NCBI GenBank assembly: GCA_025769875.1
Contig: JAGFNK010001083.1
Location: 1 to 15,192, forward strand
Source of the DNA: Russula earlei
Lineage: Eukaryota; Basidiomycota; Agaricomycetes; Russulales; Russulaceae
Direction: 5' to 3'
Length of the DNA: 15,192 nucleotides
Under the pieces are notes generated by a model. That model was not told where the DNA came from. It worked only from the letters and a program-made list of their open reading frames with translations, and did not search any database. The translations under genes and the position numbers were made by a program. Shown piece by piece: positions 1-7,336 of this stretch; the first letter of the stretch is position 1; each line of letters opens with the position of its first letter.

Positions 1-661
1 TTCTCTTTTCTGGAACATTTGATATGTAGTCAGGTCTTTGTGATAGTCCATCGGCTCTATTTCTCTTCCCTGGTTGGTGTCGTAATTCCAGATTGTACTG
101 TGCCACTATGGGGAGATATCTTGCTACTCTGTCCCTTAGTTTTTGAGGTTCTCGATAATACATAAGGTTTTTGTGATCTGTAAAGACCACTACTTTATGA
201 GGCGACCCTAGCAAGAGATGTCTCCAGTTTTTGAGGGCAGCAACCAGCACTAAGAATTCTCTATCCCATACTGCATAGTTTCGTTCTGCTGAATTTAAGG
301 TTCTGGAATAATATCCCACTTCTCTTCTTAATTGGTCTTCATCATACTGATAGAGAATAGCCCCTAGAGCGTAGGATGAAGCATCAACATCCAAGAAGAA
401 CTGCCTTTTGAAGTTTGGCTGCCAGAGTATCGGATCACTTGTAATTGCCTTGATTAGTTTATCCACGGCTTCTCGGCATTCATCTGTCCATTGGAAAGGG
501 ACTCCTTTCTTGAGTAAATGCGTGATTGGCAGGGCTATGGTTGAGAAGTTTGGTATGAAGGGTCGATGATACCCTATCATTCCTAGAGTTACTTGTATGT
601 CTGTTTTGTCCTTGCAGTCCCTTGGCCACTTGCTTAGTCCTTTGATCTTTGAAGGGTCTAC
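1..661 (-). pseudogene. pol, RT thumb/connection and RNase H domain (fragment)
   Basis: This continues the reverse-transcriptase frame after the stop at 662-664 and stays open to the window edge. The first part (VDPSKIKGLSKWP, then GYHRPFIPNFS) is the usual RT-to-RNase H connection of Ty3/gypsy Pol. RNase H follows, with the expected acidic residues: Asp in FLDVDASSYALG, Glu in WDREFLVLVAAL and Asp in FTDHKNLMYY. The end of the domain (HQPGKRNRADGLSQRP) marks the junction toward integrase, which would lie to the left. In an active element this domain degrades the RNA strand of RNA:DNA hybrids in the virus-like particle. All three visible active-site residues are intact, but the upstream stop would prevent normal translation. 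Confidence 0.9.
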
Positions 662-1816
662 TCATATCCTTCCTTCTTCGGCTATCCATCCCAAGACTTC
701 TATTCTCTCCTTCTCAAACTCGCACTTGGATACTTTTAAAAAGTATGAGTTTTGTTCCATTAAGTCCAGGAATTCATGTACGATTTGTCGATGTAGAGTG
801 TGAGTCCCTTTAGGGGTCATGATAATCCAGTTGTCCAAATAATTAGCAATATTTTCCGGATATTTTTGAAGTATCGATCGAAAATCTCTTCTCATTGAAC
901 GCGAGAAGTAGGCTGGAGCATTCCTTAGTCCAAATTGCATTACTCTTGGAATGTAGGTCCCCATAGGCGTTTTGAAGGCTGCTTTTGACTGGTCTTCCTC
1001 TGTAATCCTCATATTGTTGTATCCTTTGACTATGTCAAACTTCGAGAATAGCCCGTTGTTCTGAATCCTCTCCATAATTCTTTGAATACTTTCCAAAGTA
1101 TCATTGTCTGGTGTTGTCCATTGATTTAACTTTCGGTAGTCAATGATCAGCCTTTTTTCTTTACTGTCCTTCTTGCCAATAAAGAATACTGGCGACACGT
1201 AGTTGGAAGCCCCAGGCTTAATGTATCCTTTGTCGAGTTCTTCTTCAAGATATTTTCTTAAGTATTCCTTTTCTTCTTGAGACAGAGGATAAATTTTGCA
1301 ATCCAAGGATCTAGGTGTGTCAGGGAATAGGTTTATCTTCATGTCTTCTTCTCTACTAGGGGGAAAGTGTGAAGAAGCCTCTTTAGAAAAGACCTTCGCA
1401 TGTCGTTGATATTCTTTGGGCAAATCTTCTTCTGTTAATTTTTGAGCTTTCAAATTTTGGTCCCTAGCCCATTCTTGAGCTAAGCTAGTCTTTTGTATAT
1501 ATAAGGCTTGATCCTTTTTGGGCTTTCCGCATTCTTTGACCGCCTTTAGTTGTAAGGATTTGATATAAAGATCAAGGTACTTGAGTCGCGCGCTTTCTAG
1601 GTGCAAAGATCCTTCCTTGAGTTCTCCATTCTTCCAATCTATAGTGGGCTCAAATTCCCAAAGAAAGGGGTACCCTAATATGACTCGATCTCCTCCTAGG
1701 GACGTGATGTAAAATTTCTGTAACTTGCTCCTTTTGTTATAATGGACCCTAAGCCAGCAGAAATGTTTTAGTTCCCCTTTCTTGTTTTCTGTCCCATCAA
1801 CATTTCGGACCATCAT
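662..1816 (-). pseudogene. pol, Ty3/gypsy reverse transcriptase, damaged active site
   Basis: This is a 384-codon open stretch in the same frame as the protease upstream and RNase H downstream. RT landmarks in order: the fingers segment LIIDYRKLNQWTTPDND, FSKFDIVKGYNNMRI with the first catalytic Asp, the palm segment MQFGLRNAPAYFSRSM, and the YxDD box. That box reads YLDN: the second Asp is Asn (codon at 830-832), so the copy should lack polymerase activity. GAC to AAC after a C is a CpG-type transition. The reading ends at a TGA (662-664) in a place where family members usually have a basic residue before VDP, so CGA to TGA is my inference. The true protein is a longer polyprotein; 1816 is not a biological start. 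Confidence 0.93.
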
Positions 1817-2035
1817 TGGTTCTCGAAGATCCTGTCTTCCTATTCCTAGTCTTCTCCAAGTTTCTTAATCCAGGAAATTTTCTGTTGCTCCACTGTCTAG
1901 TAGAGCCTTTTCCGTGGCCACTCCTCGAGCCATGTGAAATGAGAAAGGGATGTTCATAGTTGCAATTCTCCTAATGTACATGGTGCGAGTTACTGCTGCC
2001 CTAAGTCTGGCCATCGACCTTGGGCTTATCAAAAA
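1817..2035 (-). pseudogene. pol, retropepsin-like aspartic protease
   Basis: In the reverse-transcriptase frame, upstream of 1816, the translation contains ALLDSGATENFLD, whose D-S-G triad is the active-site signature of retrotransposon aspartic proteases; the preceding hydrophobic strand (IPFSFHMARGVATEKALL) fits that fold. A TAA at 1865-1867 interrupts the frame just after FLD, followed by ETWRRLGIGRQDL in the same frame. The enzyme would cleave Gag and Pol during particle maturation. The frame opens only at 2038, overlapping the last codons of the nucleocapsid reading in the -1 frame, which suggests Gag-Pol joining by frameshift. CAA to TAA is a plausible origin of the stop. Confidence 0.85.
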
Positions 2036-2388
2036 TCCTCATCAGCCATTATTTTGTCCAGAAAGGCATCCTTTTCTTCTGTCTTCATCCCTTTAATAGC
2101 TGCCATGATACTATTAATGTCATAGGCAGGAGGTTGTTCCTCTTCTTTGGAGCTCTTCACAGGTTCTTCTTCTTCTGCTTCAGTGGTGCGAGCTTTGACA
2201 TCTTTCCCTTTTTGTTTGGGATCATCCTTTTTCTTCCTTTGGGGACATTGTTGGCTCATGTGTCCAACCTTTTTGCATATAAAGCATTTCCCTTCTGCTT
2301 GTAGCTTCTTCCTTTCTTCTTCACTAAGTCTTGAAGTGGCTTTGACCACATCTACATCCATGGCATTAGGATCTTTCTTTGCCTTCAA
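2029..2388 (-). pseudogene. gag C-terminus, nucleocapsid with one CCHC zinc knuckle
   Basis: The frame contains CFICKKVGHMSQQCP, a CX2CX4HX4C zinc knuckle (about residues 35-48 of this segment), flanked by Lys-rich and Glu-rich stretches. Such knuckles bind the genomic RNA for packaging. The upstream part (KKDPNAMDVD) is typical of basidiomycete Gag just before the knuckle. It lies in a different frame from the capsid part, which ends at 2385-2387, so a one-base shift separates them. The reading stops at TGA 2029-2031, directly at a run of five T on the coding strand, where the protease frame begins one base back. Confidence 0.88.
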
Positions 2389-3845
2389 TTCCTAAGTCGT
2401 TGCGCTCTGGAACTCAGGTTCCCAGATACTCCTAAGGCATTTTTCATTTCATTTAGGGCTGCTGCCTCTTCTCTTGCTATGGTTTGCCATGCATCAAGGT
2501 TTGCGGCTGCGGGCAAGGGCCTTCTTCGGAGGATCATAGCATGTAGATTTCTCCAAAGCCCATCTCTGAATAATTTGACGGTTCCTTGAGTATTTCTAGG
2601 CCATCCAGACATGAGCAGGTATTGGTTAAAGGTCGCAATGTAATCATCCAGTTCTCCTTCTTTCATAGTGAGTTGTTGGATGTTCATTGTGGCATCTTCT
2701 ATCATGGTACTGTCGTGCCACTGATTTAGGAAGTCCGTTGAAAAGAGGTACCACAGGTCTTCATCTTCTCGAAGGTGAGTTGGTGCCAATTGGTTTACGT
2801 GGTCCCCTTGTACTCTTCTTATCAAGGTTTCCAGTTGTTGGATTACCCATCCATCGACTTTATCTCCTTTTATAAAGGACAAGGCGCAGGCTACCCTTTC
2901 ATATGGTACCATCATGACGCTGCTTTGGGAATTCATGATCCTATACAGTTCAAACTCTTTCATGAACTGGATAGTCTTCTTCCTGTTTCCTGCAAACATT
3001 GCTGGTGGTTGTCCTCTCATTGACCCTCCTCCTCCAGGGGCTCCTTGAACTGGTCCAGAGATCGCTGCTTGGGGTGGGCCTCCTCCAGGTGGTGCTCCTC
3101 CTGGAGGTCCTCCTGGTGCTCCTCCTCCTCCGGGAGGTCCTCCTCCACCTGGTACTCCTGCATCTGGTGGGTCCCCTCCTTGTGGTACATTGGGGACTAA
3201 CATTGGTCCATGATGAGTGGCGTACAAATTTCCAGATGTGGAGTGGGTGGTTTGTGTTGCTATTTGAGTAGTGGTAGCCATTATTTCAGTTGCTGCTTGG
3301 GTCAAATCTATGGCTGTTGCGAAGCATTCGGTGAGCTCGTCTACTGGCTCCTTGTTCTTTTCGATTACTGGAGTGTCTTCAGGTGATTCGGATTTCTTCG
3401 GTTCACTGACACTGGTAACAGAAATATCTCGTTATGGTTCGCTTCTAAACAGCCACCCGGTAGTATAGGGCTTGTTTTTGGTTCTTAAACCAAACTCTTC
3501 TGGATTGGTAATGAGGTTGTCCTCAAGCACGTAGAACCCGTCCTTGTCCCAATCAATGAAATACCAGTGATGGTTTATGTATTCCACAGGTCGGACTTCG
3601 TTATTGAATTGAACGTCAAAAAATCCTCCTTTTAGATCTTCCATAGGATGCCACCGTGCTCCTACACCTGTCAAGGAAAAGTTTTGAAGGTCTTGGGTTC
3701 TTCCTTTAAATCGTGCGTATCTTTTTCCACTACTTGCTGTTTGGAATGGAGTGACGATTGAATCTGACTCCAGTTTTGCCTAGCTTTCAATTATGATATC
3801 GACAAGCTTGTTCCTGGCAAAAGTACCAATGGATTTGACTATGTT
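2385..3845 (-). pseudogene. gag capsid region of element 1
   Basis: One frame runs from about 3845 down to 2385, broken by TAG (3780-3782) and TAA (3432-3434). The N-terminal part includes SSGKRYARFKGRTQDL and an aromatic-rich segment (NHHWYFIDWDKDGFYVLEDN). A Gly/Pro tract (about 3050-3180) follows, then the capsid core with a retrotransposon Gag signature (WYLFSTDFLNQWHD, then ELDDYIATFNQYLLMSGW). It ends ARAQRLRN-like at the TGA 2385-2387. No in-frame ATG is visible upstream of the aromatic segment, so the original start is lost or lies in the degraded leader. The protein would form the virus-like particle shell. Confidence 0.82.
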
Positions 3846-3983
3846 CTATATCCTTCTCTTCTAGGATATAAAGTCTTGGAGGAGTTCCTAATCAACACAG
3901 GTTCCTCCCTATGACTACTTCTGCGTAAGTTGGGACCCGAATCTTGCTCCTACTTGGTGCAAAGGTAAGTTACGCTCGACTTA
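3846..3983 (-). other. Untranslated leader of element 1 with unrecognised primer-binding site
   Basis: This 138-bp stretch lies between the 5' LTR end (3984) and the first gag-frame codons. It has stops in the gag frame (3846-3848, 3861-3863). Directly after the LTR the minus strand reads TAAGTCGAGCGTAACTTACC, which does not begin with TGG as a primer site for a tRNA 3' end would. A half-tRNA, a self-priming mechanism, or mutation are all possible. Confidence 0.5.
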
Positions 3984-4467
3984 TGTTAAGATCTGATGGA
4001 TCTTAGTACAGACTCTTTAGTGAAAGAGTTGCTTGATATAGTTCAAGCACTAGACTTCGAACCCTTTGATATTATCTCAGGAAGATTGAATGTAGAAAAG
4101 AGAGGGGCCTCTTTCAGGTGGAGTCTGCACTACAATATTGTTTAGATCTGTTGACAAGGTGGTTGTCTTGTTGAGAGAGTATACTATTTTCCATGTACCT
4201 ATACTACAAGATCCCTACGCATAGTAATCACAGCCATATCCCAATGACATACACTTCCTAGGTACCCAATATTCCCAATAAACAAGGCTGTAGCCCTGTA
4301 GGACTTGAACCTCCCACAGTCCACTGAGGTGCACTCCCCCTCAGTACCTTTGCCCTTTCCCAAGTAGGTAGTACAGCCATACCAGTTGGTAGATGATTAA
4401 GTATCAGTCATCAAGGTGCATCAGTCAGCAAAACAGATGACAGTCGAAGAACAAGAGAATCCTAACA
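3984..4467 (-). repeat. 5' LTR of element 1 (LTR family 1, copy A)
   Basis: On the minus strand the repeat starts TGTTAGGATTC (4467) and ends GATCTTAACA (3984), giving TG...CA ends inside a short inverted repeat TGTTARGAT. Its last ~150 bases match the last ~150 bases of the solo LTR at 11674-12188 at roughly 80% identity by eye, while the U3 parts differ much more. The start TGTTAGGATTC is shared with copies at 7767 and 12188. It is followed inward by the gag leader, so it is the 5' LTR. Minus-strand TATA-like sequence is weak here. Confidence 0.88.
3987..4132 (-). other. Predicted folded RNA segment at the LTR 3' end (copy A)
   Basis: In the minus-strand transcript four helices can be drawn by eye: an outer 12-pair stem (4121-4132 with 4004-4015, one G-U pair), an inner 8-pair stem (4109-4116 with 4021-4028), a hairpin with 7-bp arms TGCTTGA/TCAAGCA (4030-4049, loop of 6), and a terminal hairpin TAAGATC/GATCTTA (3987-4005, loop of 5). 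Pairing is complete only if G-U is allowed on the sense strand. The 11674 copy keeps the stems through changed base pairs. Confidence 0.55.
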
Positions 4468-4644
4468 CATTGGAACAAGGATTGTAACAAACCTCACACT
4501 AACTGCGCTGGTCACACGAACTGCATCCTTAGGAGGACTCATAGGAGTTACAGAGGCTACTGTCCCAAAGTGATGGGTCCTCAAGGCGCCTGGCCTGAGG
4601 GCGATGAGGACTATGTCCCTGAGTCAGGCCCTGAGACCGATTAG
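4468..4644 (+). pseudogene. C-terminal tail of a retroelement 3' ORF with partial zinc knuckle
   Basis: Fifty-eight codons are open from the exact edge of the element-1 LTR to TAG at 4642-4644. The first codons read HWNKDC, the HX4C half of a CCHC knuckle, followed by NKPHTNCAGHTNC, which has a further C...GH...C pattern, and an acidic end (PEGDEDYVPESGPETD). The first half of the knuckle would lie on the far side of element 1. The arrangement resembles the two-knuckle ORF at 12706-13965 of element 2, with stop, purine tract and LTR in the same order. Function is inferred as RNA binding; the frame is short, so chance openness is possible. Confidence 0.5.
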
Positions 4645-4661
4645 TTCGGAGAACTAAGCAT

Positions 4662-4674
4662 GAGGAGGGCATGA
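4662..4674 (+). other. Polypurine tract of element 3
   Basis: GAGGAGGGCATGA lies directly before the TGTTGTG that opens the LTR, 17 bp after the ORF stop. In LTR elements this tract primes plus-strand DNA synthesis. It is less pure than the tract of element 2. Confidence 0.5.
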
Positions 4675-5251
4675 TGTTGTGATTTACCCCCCCTTGTTGG
4701 TTTGTCTCTAACCTCTTCCATTATTGTTCTCTCTTGTCACCCCTGTTTCCTTGGTTACCGTTTCATCCCTTGATGTTGATGGTCCCTTTGTCAAGACATG
4801 TACTGCTGATCACTAAGGACTCAGGAGCAGGTGGGAAAGGGTCGGAACAGACAGTACACAGCATAAATGGTGTTGAACAGGAGGACGAGCCAAATGACTA
4901 GAAGATACCAGATGGGGACTGGTACGTGTTGCAGGAGGCAGACGTGAAGAGTAGAGGCCAGTGCAGCGAGGGGCTTTAAACAAGGTGGTCGTTGAAGAGT
5001 ACCTTGAGGACAAGGGAGGACTTTAGACTGAGCGGTCGCAGGGGAGTACCCAGGAAGATGAGAGTATCACAAATGGACAGTCTGACAACTGCCATGCTTC
5101 ATTGGGGCTTATATACAGTGTACAGGGTCGATTACAAGGAACTGGAACTATTCTAGACTCTTTGGTACCATCCAATAGGACTACAGAGGCATAAACTTGC
5201 TTGTGTCAAGTTTCAGGCTTACTGAGTGCATTACTGATCATTGTGGAGTGA

Positions 5252-5352
5252 TGACATCATTATGATGTCACTGTGGAGCACTTAGTGAGCCTATGAGGTC
5301 ACTGTGGAGTCGCTTAGTCAGCCATGATGTCATTGGAGCCTTGATGACATCA
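5252..5352. repeat. Array of CRE-like octamers with 31-bp tandem repeats
   Basis: Two and a part copies of a ~31-bp unit (5262-5292, 5293-5323, from 5324) share the sequence GTCACTGTGGAG. Octamers TGACATCA (5252, 5345), TGATGTCA (5263, 5325) and TGAGGTCA (5294) recur, three of them at 31-bp spacing. They resemble bZIP (ATF/CREB) sites and sit in the U3 part of the LTR block. Confidence 0.65.
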
Positions 5353-5729
5353 GATGATTTATGCAACAGTTTCTAAGAGTTTGTGCCGCTGTTTCGGGTC
5401 CATAGTGGCTGGGTGACCATGTGGCTGCCACGCGATGATTACCCGATTAGGAAATGGGTGCCTGGTTGTGTTATAGTGCCTTTGCAATAGCGATATCTTG
5501 TACCGCAGGGGGGATAGCCCAGAAAATGGAAGGGAGTTGGCAATGCAAAGTGAGAGAGGTCTCTCTTGAGTGAAATAGGACAAGCTACAGCCAGGACCTG
5601 GCCTTGGTTCATAACACCCTTCTTGTTTCTTGATTATTGTGTTTCATCTATTGTTCGAGTTCCTTTTGCTATTGGCCCATCTTTATCTATTGTTCCACAT
5701 ATAGTACTGTACAGCCTCACTACATACAG

Positions 5730-5768
5730 TATTTAAGCACCTGTAAAAGCTGGGGAATGCCCCAAGCT
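5730..5768 (+). promoter_or_regulatory. TATA-like box followed by hairpin in the element-3 LTR
   Basis: TATTTAAG (5730-5737) is followed after 10 nt by a hairpin with arms AGCTGGGG (5748-5755) and CCCC-A-AGCT (5760-5768), loop AATG and one bulged A. A pyrimidine-rich region comes next. This fits an LTR promoter with transcription starting near the hairpin; the start site is inferred. Confidence 0.45.
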
Positions 5769-6104
5769 TAGCTTTGTCCCATTTCCTGTCACATCCCTTG
5801 CCCTGTACTCTCTCTCAATCACAACTCACTTGTGCTGGCCTATACTCTGCTTGACCTGAGCACACCTCAAGGAACCCTTGTGTTCCTCTTCCTCCTCTGC
5901 CTCTCTCTCATTGTCCTCCTCTTCTGTGAAACCAGGAGATCGACTCTGTCTGTGGACTGAGTCATTGTCTGACTCAGCCTTGAGACACTAAACCTTTGAT
6001 CCAGTCTCTTTGAGCTGGCCCCCATTGAACCCTTGAACCAAGTCACAGGGACTTGGCCCCACTGAACCTTGAGCTAATCCTCTTATGGCCGCAATGCCGT
6101 AACA

Positions 6105-6965
6105 TACACCACATTTGTGTGCCTTCCCAATGCCAATTCACCCCCTCACCCCTTCATCCAAAGCAACCCCAAATTCTTTCCATTTCTCAAGGATGTGCTG
6201 GGTGCTATCGACGGTACACATATTGACTGTTTTGCCACTGCTGCAGAGCATGATGTGGCAAGGAACCGCAAAGGAGGTCTCACGCAGAACTGCCTCATGG
6301 GATGCTCATTTGACCTCCGCTTCACCTACCTGCTGACTGGTTGGGAGGGTTCCACTGCTGATGCAACACTTTCTCATGTAGCACATCATTCTGATCTTCA
6401 TGTCCCAAGGGGGAAGTATTATCTTGGTGATGCAGGTTTTGCCTCGTCAGATGTACTTCTCACCCCTTATTGAGGTGTGTGGTACCATCTAGCTGAATGG
6501 GGCCATGCTCGCACAAGGTGAGTCTTTGTTGTCTTACTTTCAAGTTGTCTTACTGATGTTTGTCCTAGGCCATGCACAGCCAAGGAGCTGTTCAATTTGC
6601 GTCATGCCCAAGCTCGCAATGTCATCGAACACATTTTCAGAATTCTCAAGTGGTGTTTCAAGATTCTCTCACAACCCTGCAAGTATGACATGGCAGTTCA
6701 AGCACGCGTCCCATGTGCACTTGCAGCACTTCACAATCTTATTTGCACATATAACTCTAGGGAGATTGGCACCTTTGATGACCAAGTGGCTGACCTCCAG
6801 ATGGATGCACAAGAAGAGGAAGCACTGGCTGGTGAACTTGGAACAGGCCCAGTGACGCAGTGTGAGAGGGAGTGAGCAAATATCAGGTGAGATAAAATTG
6901 CTGATGACATGTGGGAGCAGTATCAGAGAATTCAGAGGGACCGCGCAGAATGTGTTATTGAATAG
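6105..6965 (+). pseudogene. PIF-Harbinger transposase (DDE_Tnp_4 type), truncated
   Basis: The DDE nuclease region is recognisable: GAIDGTHIDC with the first Asp, YYLGDAGFASSDVLLTPY with the second, and RNVIEHIFRILKWCFKIL with the Glu. Spacing and order match the PIF-Harbinger (IS5-like) family. A 51-nt intron (6518-6568) joins two exons in one frame. After TGA codons at 6873-6875 and 6888-6890 the same frame continues with ADDMWEQYQRIQRDRAE to TAG 6963-6965, the expected C-terminal tail. A further TGA at 6471-6473 follows the LTPY motif, where relatives carry Arg. The N-terminal third, including any DNA-binding part, is missing because the LTR ends at 6104. An active copy would cut and paste DNA with its partner Myb-like protein, which is not seen here. 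Confidence 0.9.
6518..6568 (+). other. Spliceosomal intron in the Harbinger transposase
   Basis: GTGAGT donor, TAG acceptor, and TACTGAT about 15 nt before the acceptor as a branch site; 51 nt. Removing it joins HARTR to the exon beginning CTAKELFNLRHAQARN in frame, which is the expected order of conserved motifs. The size is typical of basidiomycetes. Confidence 0.85.
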
Positions 6966-7120
6966 TGTTTTTTTCAAAAAAAGATTTTCCATTTCCTCTT
7001 CAAAAATCTCTTGCTCCATGTGCATGGATCCTGGGCCCTACAGTATGCCTTGGCAACATTCAGTGGACACAAGCGGACTGAGTCAGTTCCCAGTCATGGC
7101 TGCAATCACAATACACGAAT

Positions 7121-7158
7121 ATGCAAATCACAAGCAAATATGCAAATCACAAGCAAAT
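7121..7158. repeat. Perfect 19-bp tandem duplication
   Basis: ATGCAAATCACAAGCAAAT occurs twice head to tail (7121-7139, 7140-7158) with no mismatch. Lack of divergence among decayed sequence points to a recent slippage event. Confidence 0.95.
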
Positions 7159-7247
7159 AAAAACTCATATTAAAAAAAACCTATTAGTTTATCATATATG
7201 TGATGTCACTTATATCACACTGGTCACACCAGTCACTCCCGGAAAAT

Positions 7248-7336
7248 CCCAAAATTCAAGTTCAAGTTTGAAGTTCAAGAATTCTCAGTTGGTATCATGG
7301 GCCTAATATTCAATTCTTGAAGTTTTGAATTTTGGG
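7248..7336. repeat. Foldback inverted repeat, 89 bp
   Basis: Outer arms CCCAAAATTCAA (7248-7259) and TTGAATTTTGGG (7325-7336) are perfect inverted copies. Nested inside, TTCAAGAATT (7274-7283) and AATTCTTGAA (7312-7321) are also perfect. It could be a MITE-like remnant or the end of the Harbinger element. Confidence 0.85.

Larger units (their letters stand above)
1..4467 (-). mobile_element. Ty3/gypsy LTR retrotransposon, element 1 (5' portion)
   Basis: Read on the minus strand, the order is 5' LTR (4467 to 3984), leader, gag, CCHC nucleocapsid, aspartic protease, reverse transcriptase and RNase H, running off the window at base 1. This is Ty3/gypsy order up to the missing integrase. The copy is dead: in-frame stops at 3780-3782, 3432-3434, 1865-1867 and 662-664, a gag frame break near 2391, and a changed reverse-transcriptase catalytic residue. 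Its right edge interrupts another retroelement ORF that resumes at 4468, so element 1 is a nested, later insertion. The second LTR and the matching target duplication are outside the window. Confidence 0.93.
4468..6104 (+). mobile_element. Retroelement element 3, 3' end, interrupted by element 1
   Basis: This plus-strand 3' end has an ORF tail with a half zinc knuckle (4468-4644), a purine-rich tract (4662-4674) and an LTR-like block (4675-6104). The order ORF stop, about 20 bp, purine tract, LTR is the same as at the 3' end of element 2. Its upstream part is displaced by element 1 to beyond the left edge. Its right edge at 6104 abuts Harbinger transposase coding sequence with no spacer, so element 3 was inserted in that gene. 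Confidence 0.6.
4675..6104 (+). repeat. 3' LTR (or compound LTR block) of element 3
   Basis: The block opens TGTTGTG after the purine tract and closes CGTAACA at 6104, where transposase coding begins at once; the ends form the imperfect inverted repeat TGTTRYG. Inside are CRE-like repeats (5252-5352), a TATA-like box with hairpin (5730-5768) and a pyrimidine-rich stretch (5770-5930), in the order expected for U3, R and U5. At 1430 bp it is long. An alternative is two LTRs: an internal GGTTCATAACA ending at 5616 could be an LTR end, and a TATATAAG on the minus strand near 5110 would then fit a 942-bp minus-strand LTR (4675-5616). Short ORFs here show no protein signature. Confidence 0.55.

Noticed and set aside
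2391..2396. CTT AGG at the gag capsid/nucleocapsid frame break, like the Ty1 +1 frameshift site
   Set aside because: The downstream nucleocapsid frame is reached by -1 (or +2), not +1, so a Ty1-type shift would not work; more likely an indel.
2999..3271. Plus-strand reading frame of 90 codons, Leu/Val-rich
   Set aside because: It is the complement of the Gly/Pro-rich gag tract; its composition follows from GGT/CCT repeats.
3990..3998. CTGATG in the LTR as a hammerhead-ribozyme core
   Set aside because: It is the plus strand, there is no GAAA partner or third stem, and the sense strand reads CATCAG as a hairpin loop.
4285..4335. Minus-strand GGTTCAAGTCC and CTCAGTGGAC, like tRNA T-arm/box B and box A
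   Set aside because: The two boxes are only about 8 nt apart, no acceptor or anticodon stem can be drawn, and the site is in the U3 of LTR A. A tRNA or SINE is not supported.
4813..5583. Minus-strand openings at 4813-5013 and 5359-5583
   Set aside because: They lie inside the LTR block and have no motif or conserved pattern.
7121..7158. Repeat pair as a minimal CRISPR array
   Set aside because: Two head-to-tail units with no spacer in fungal DNA; simple tandem duplication.
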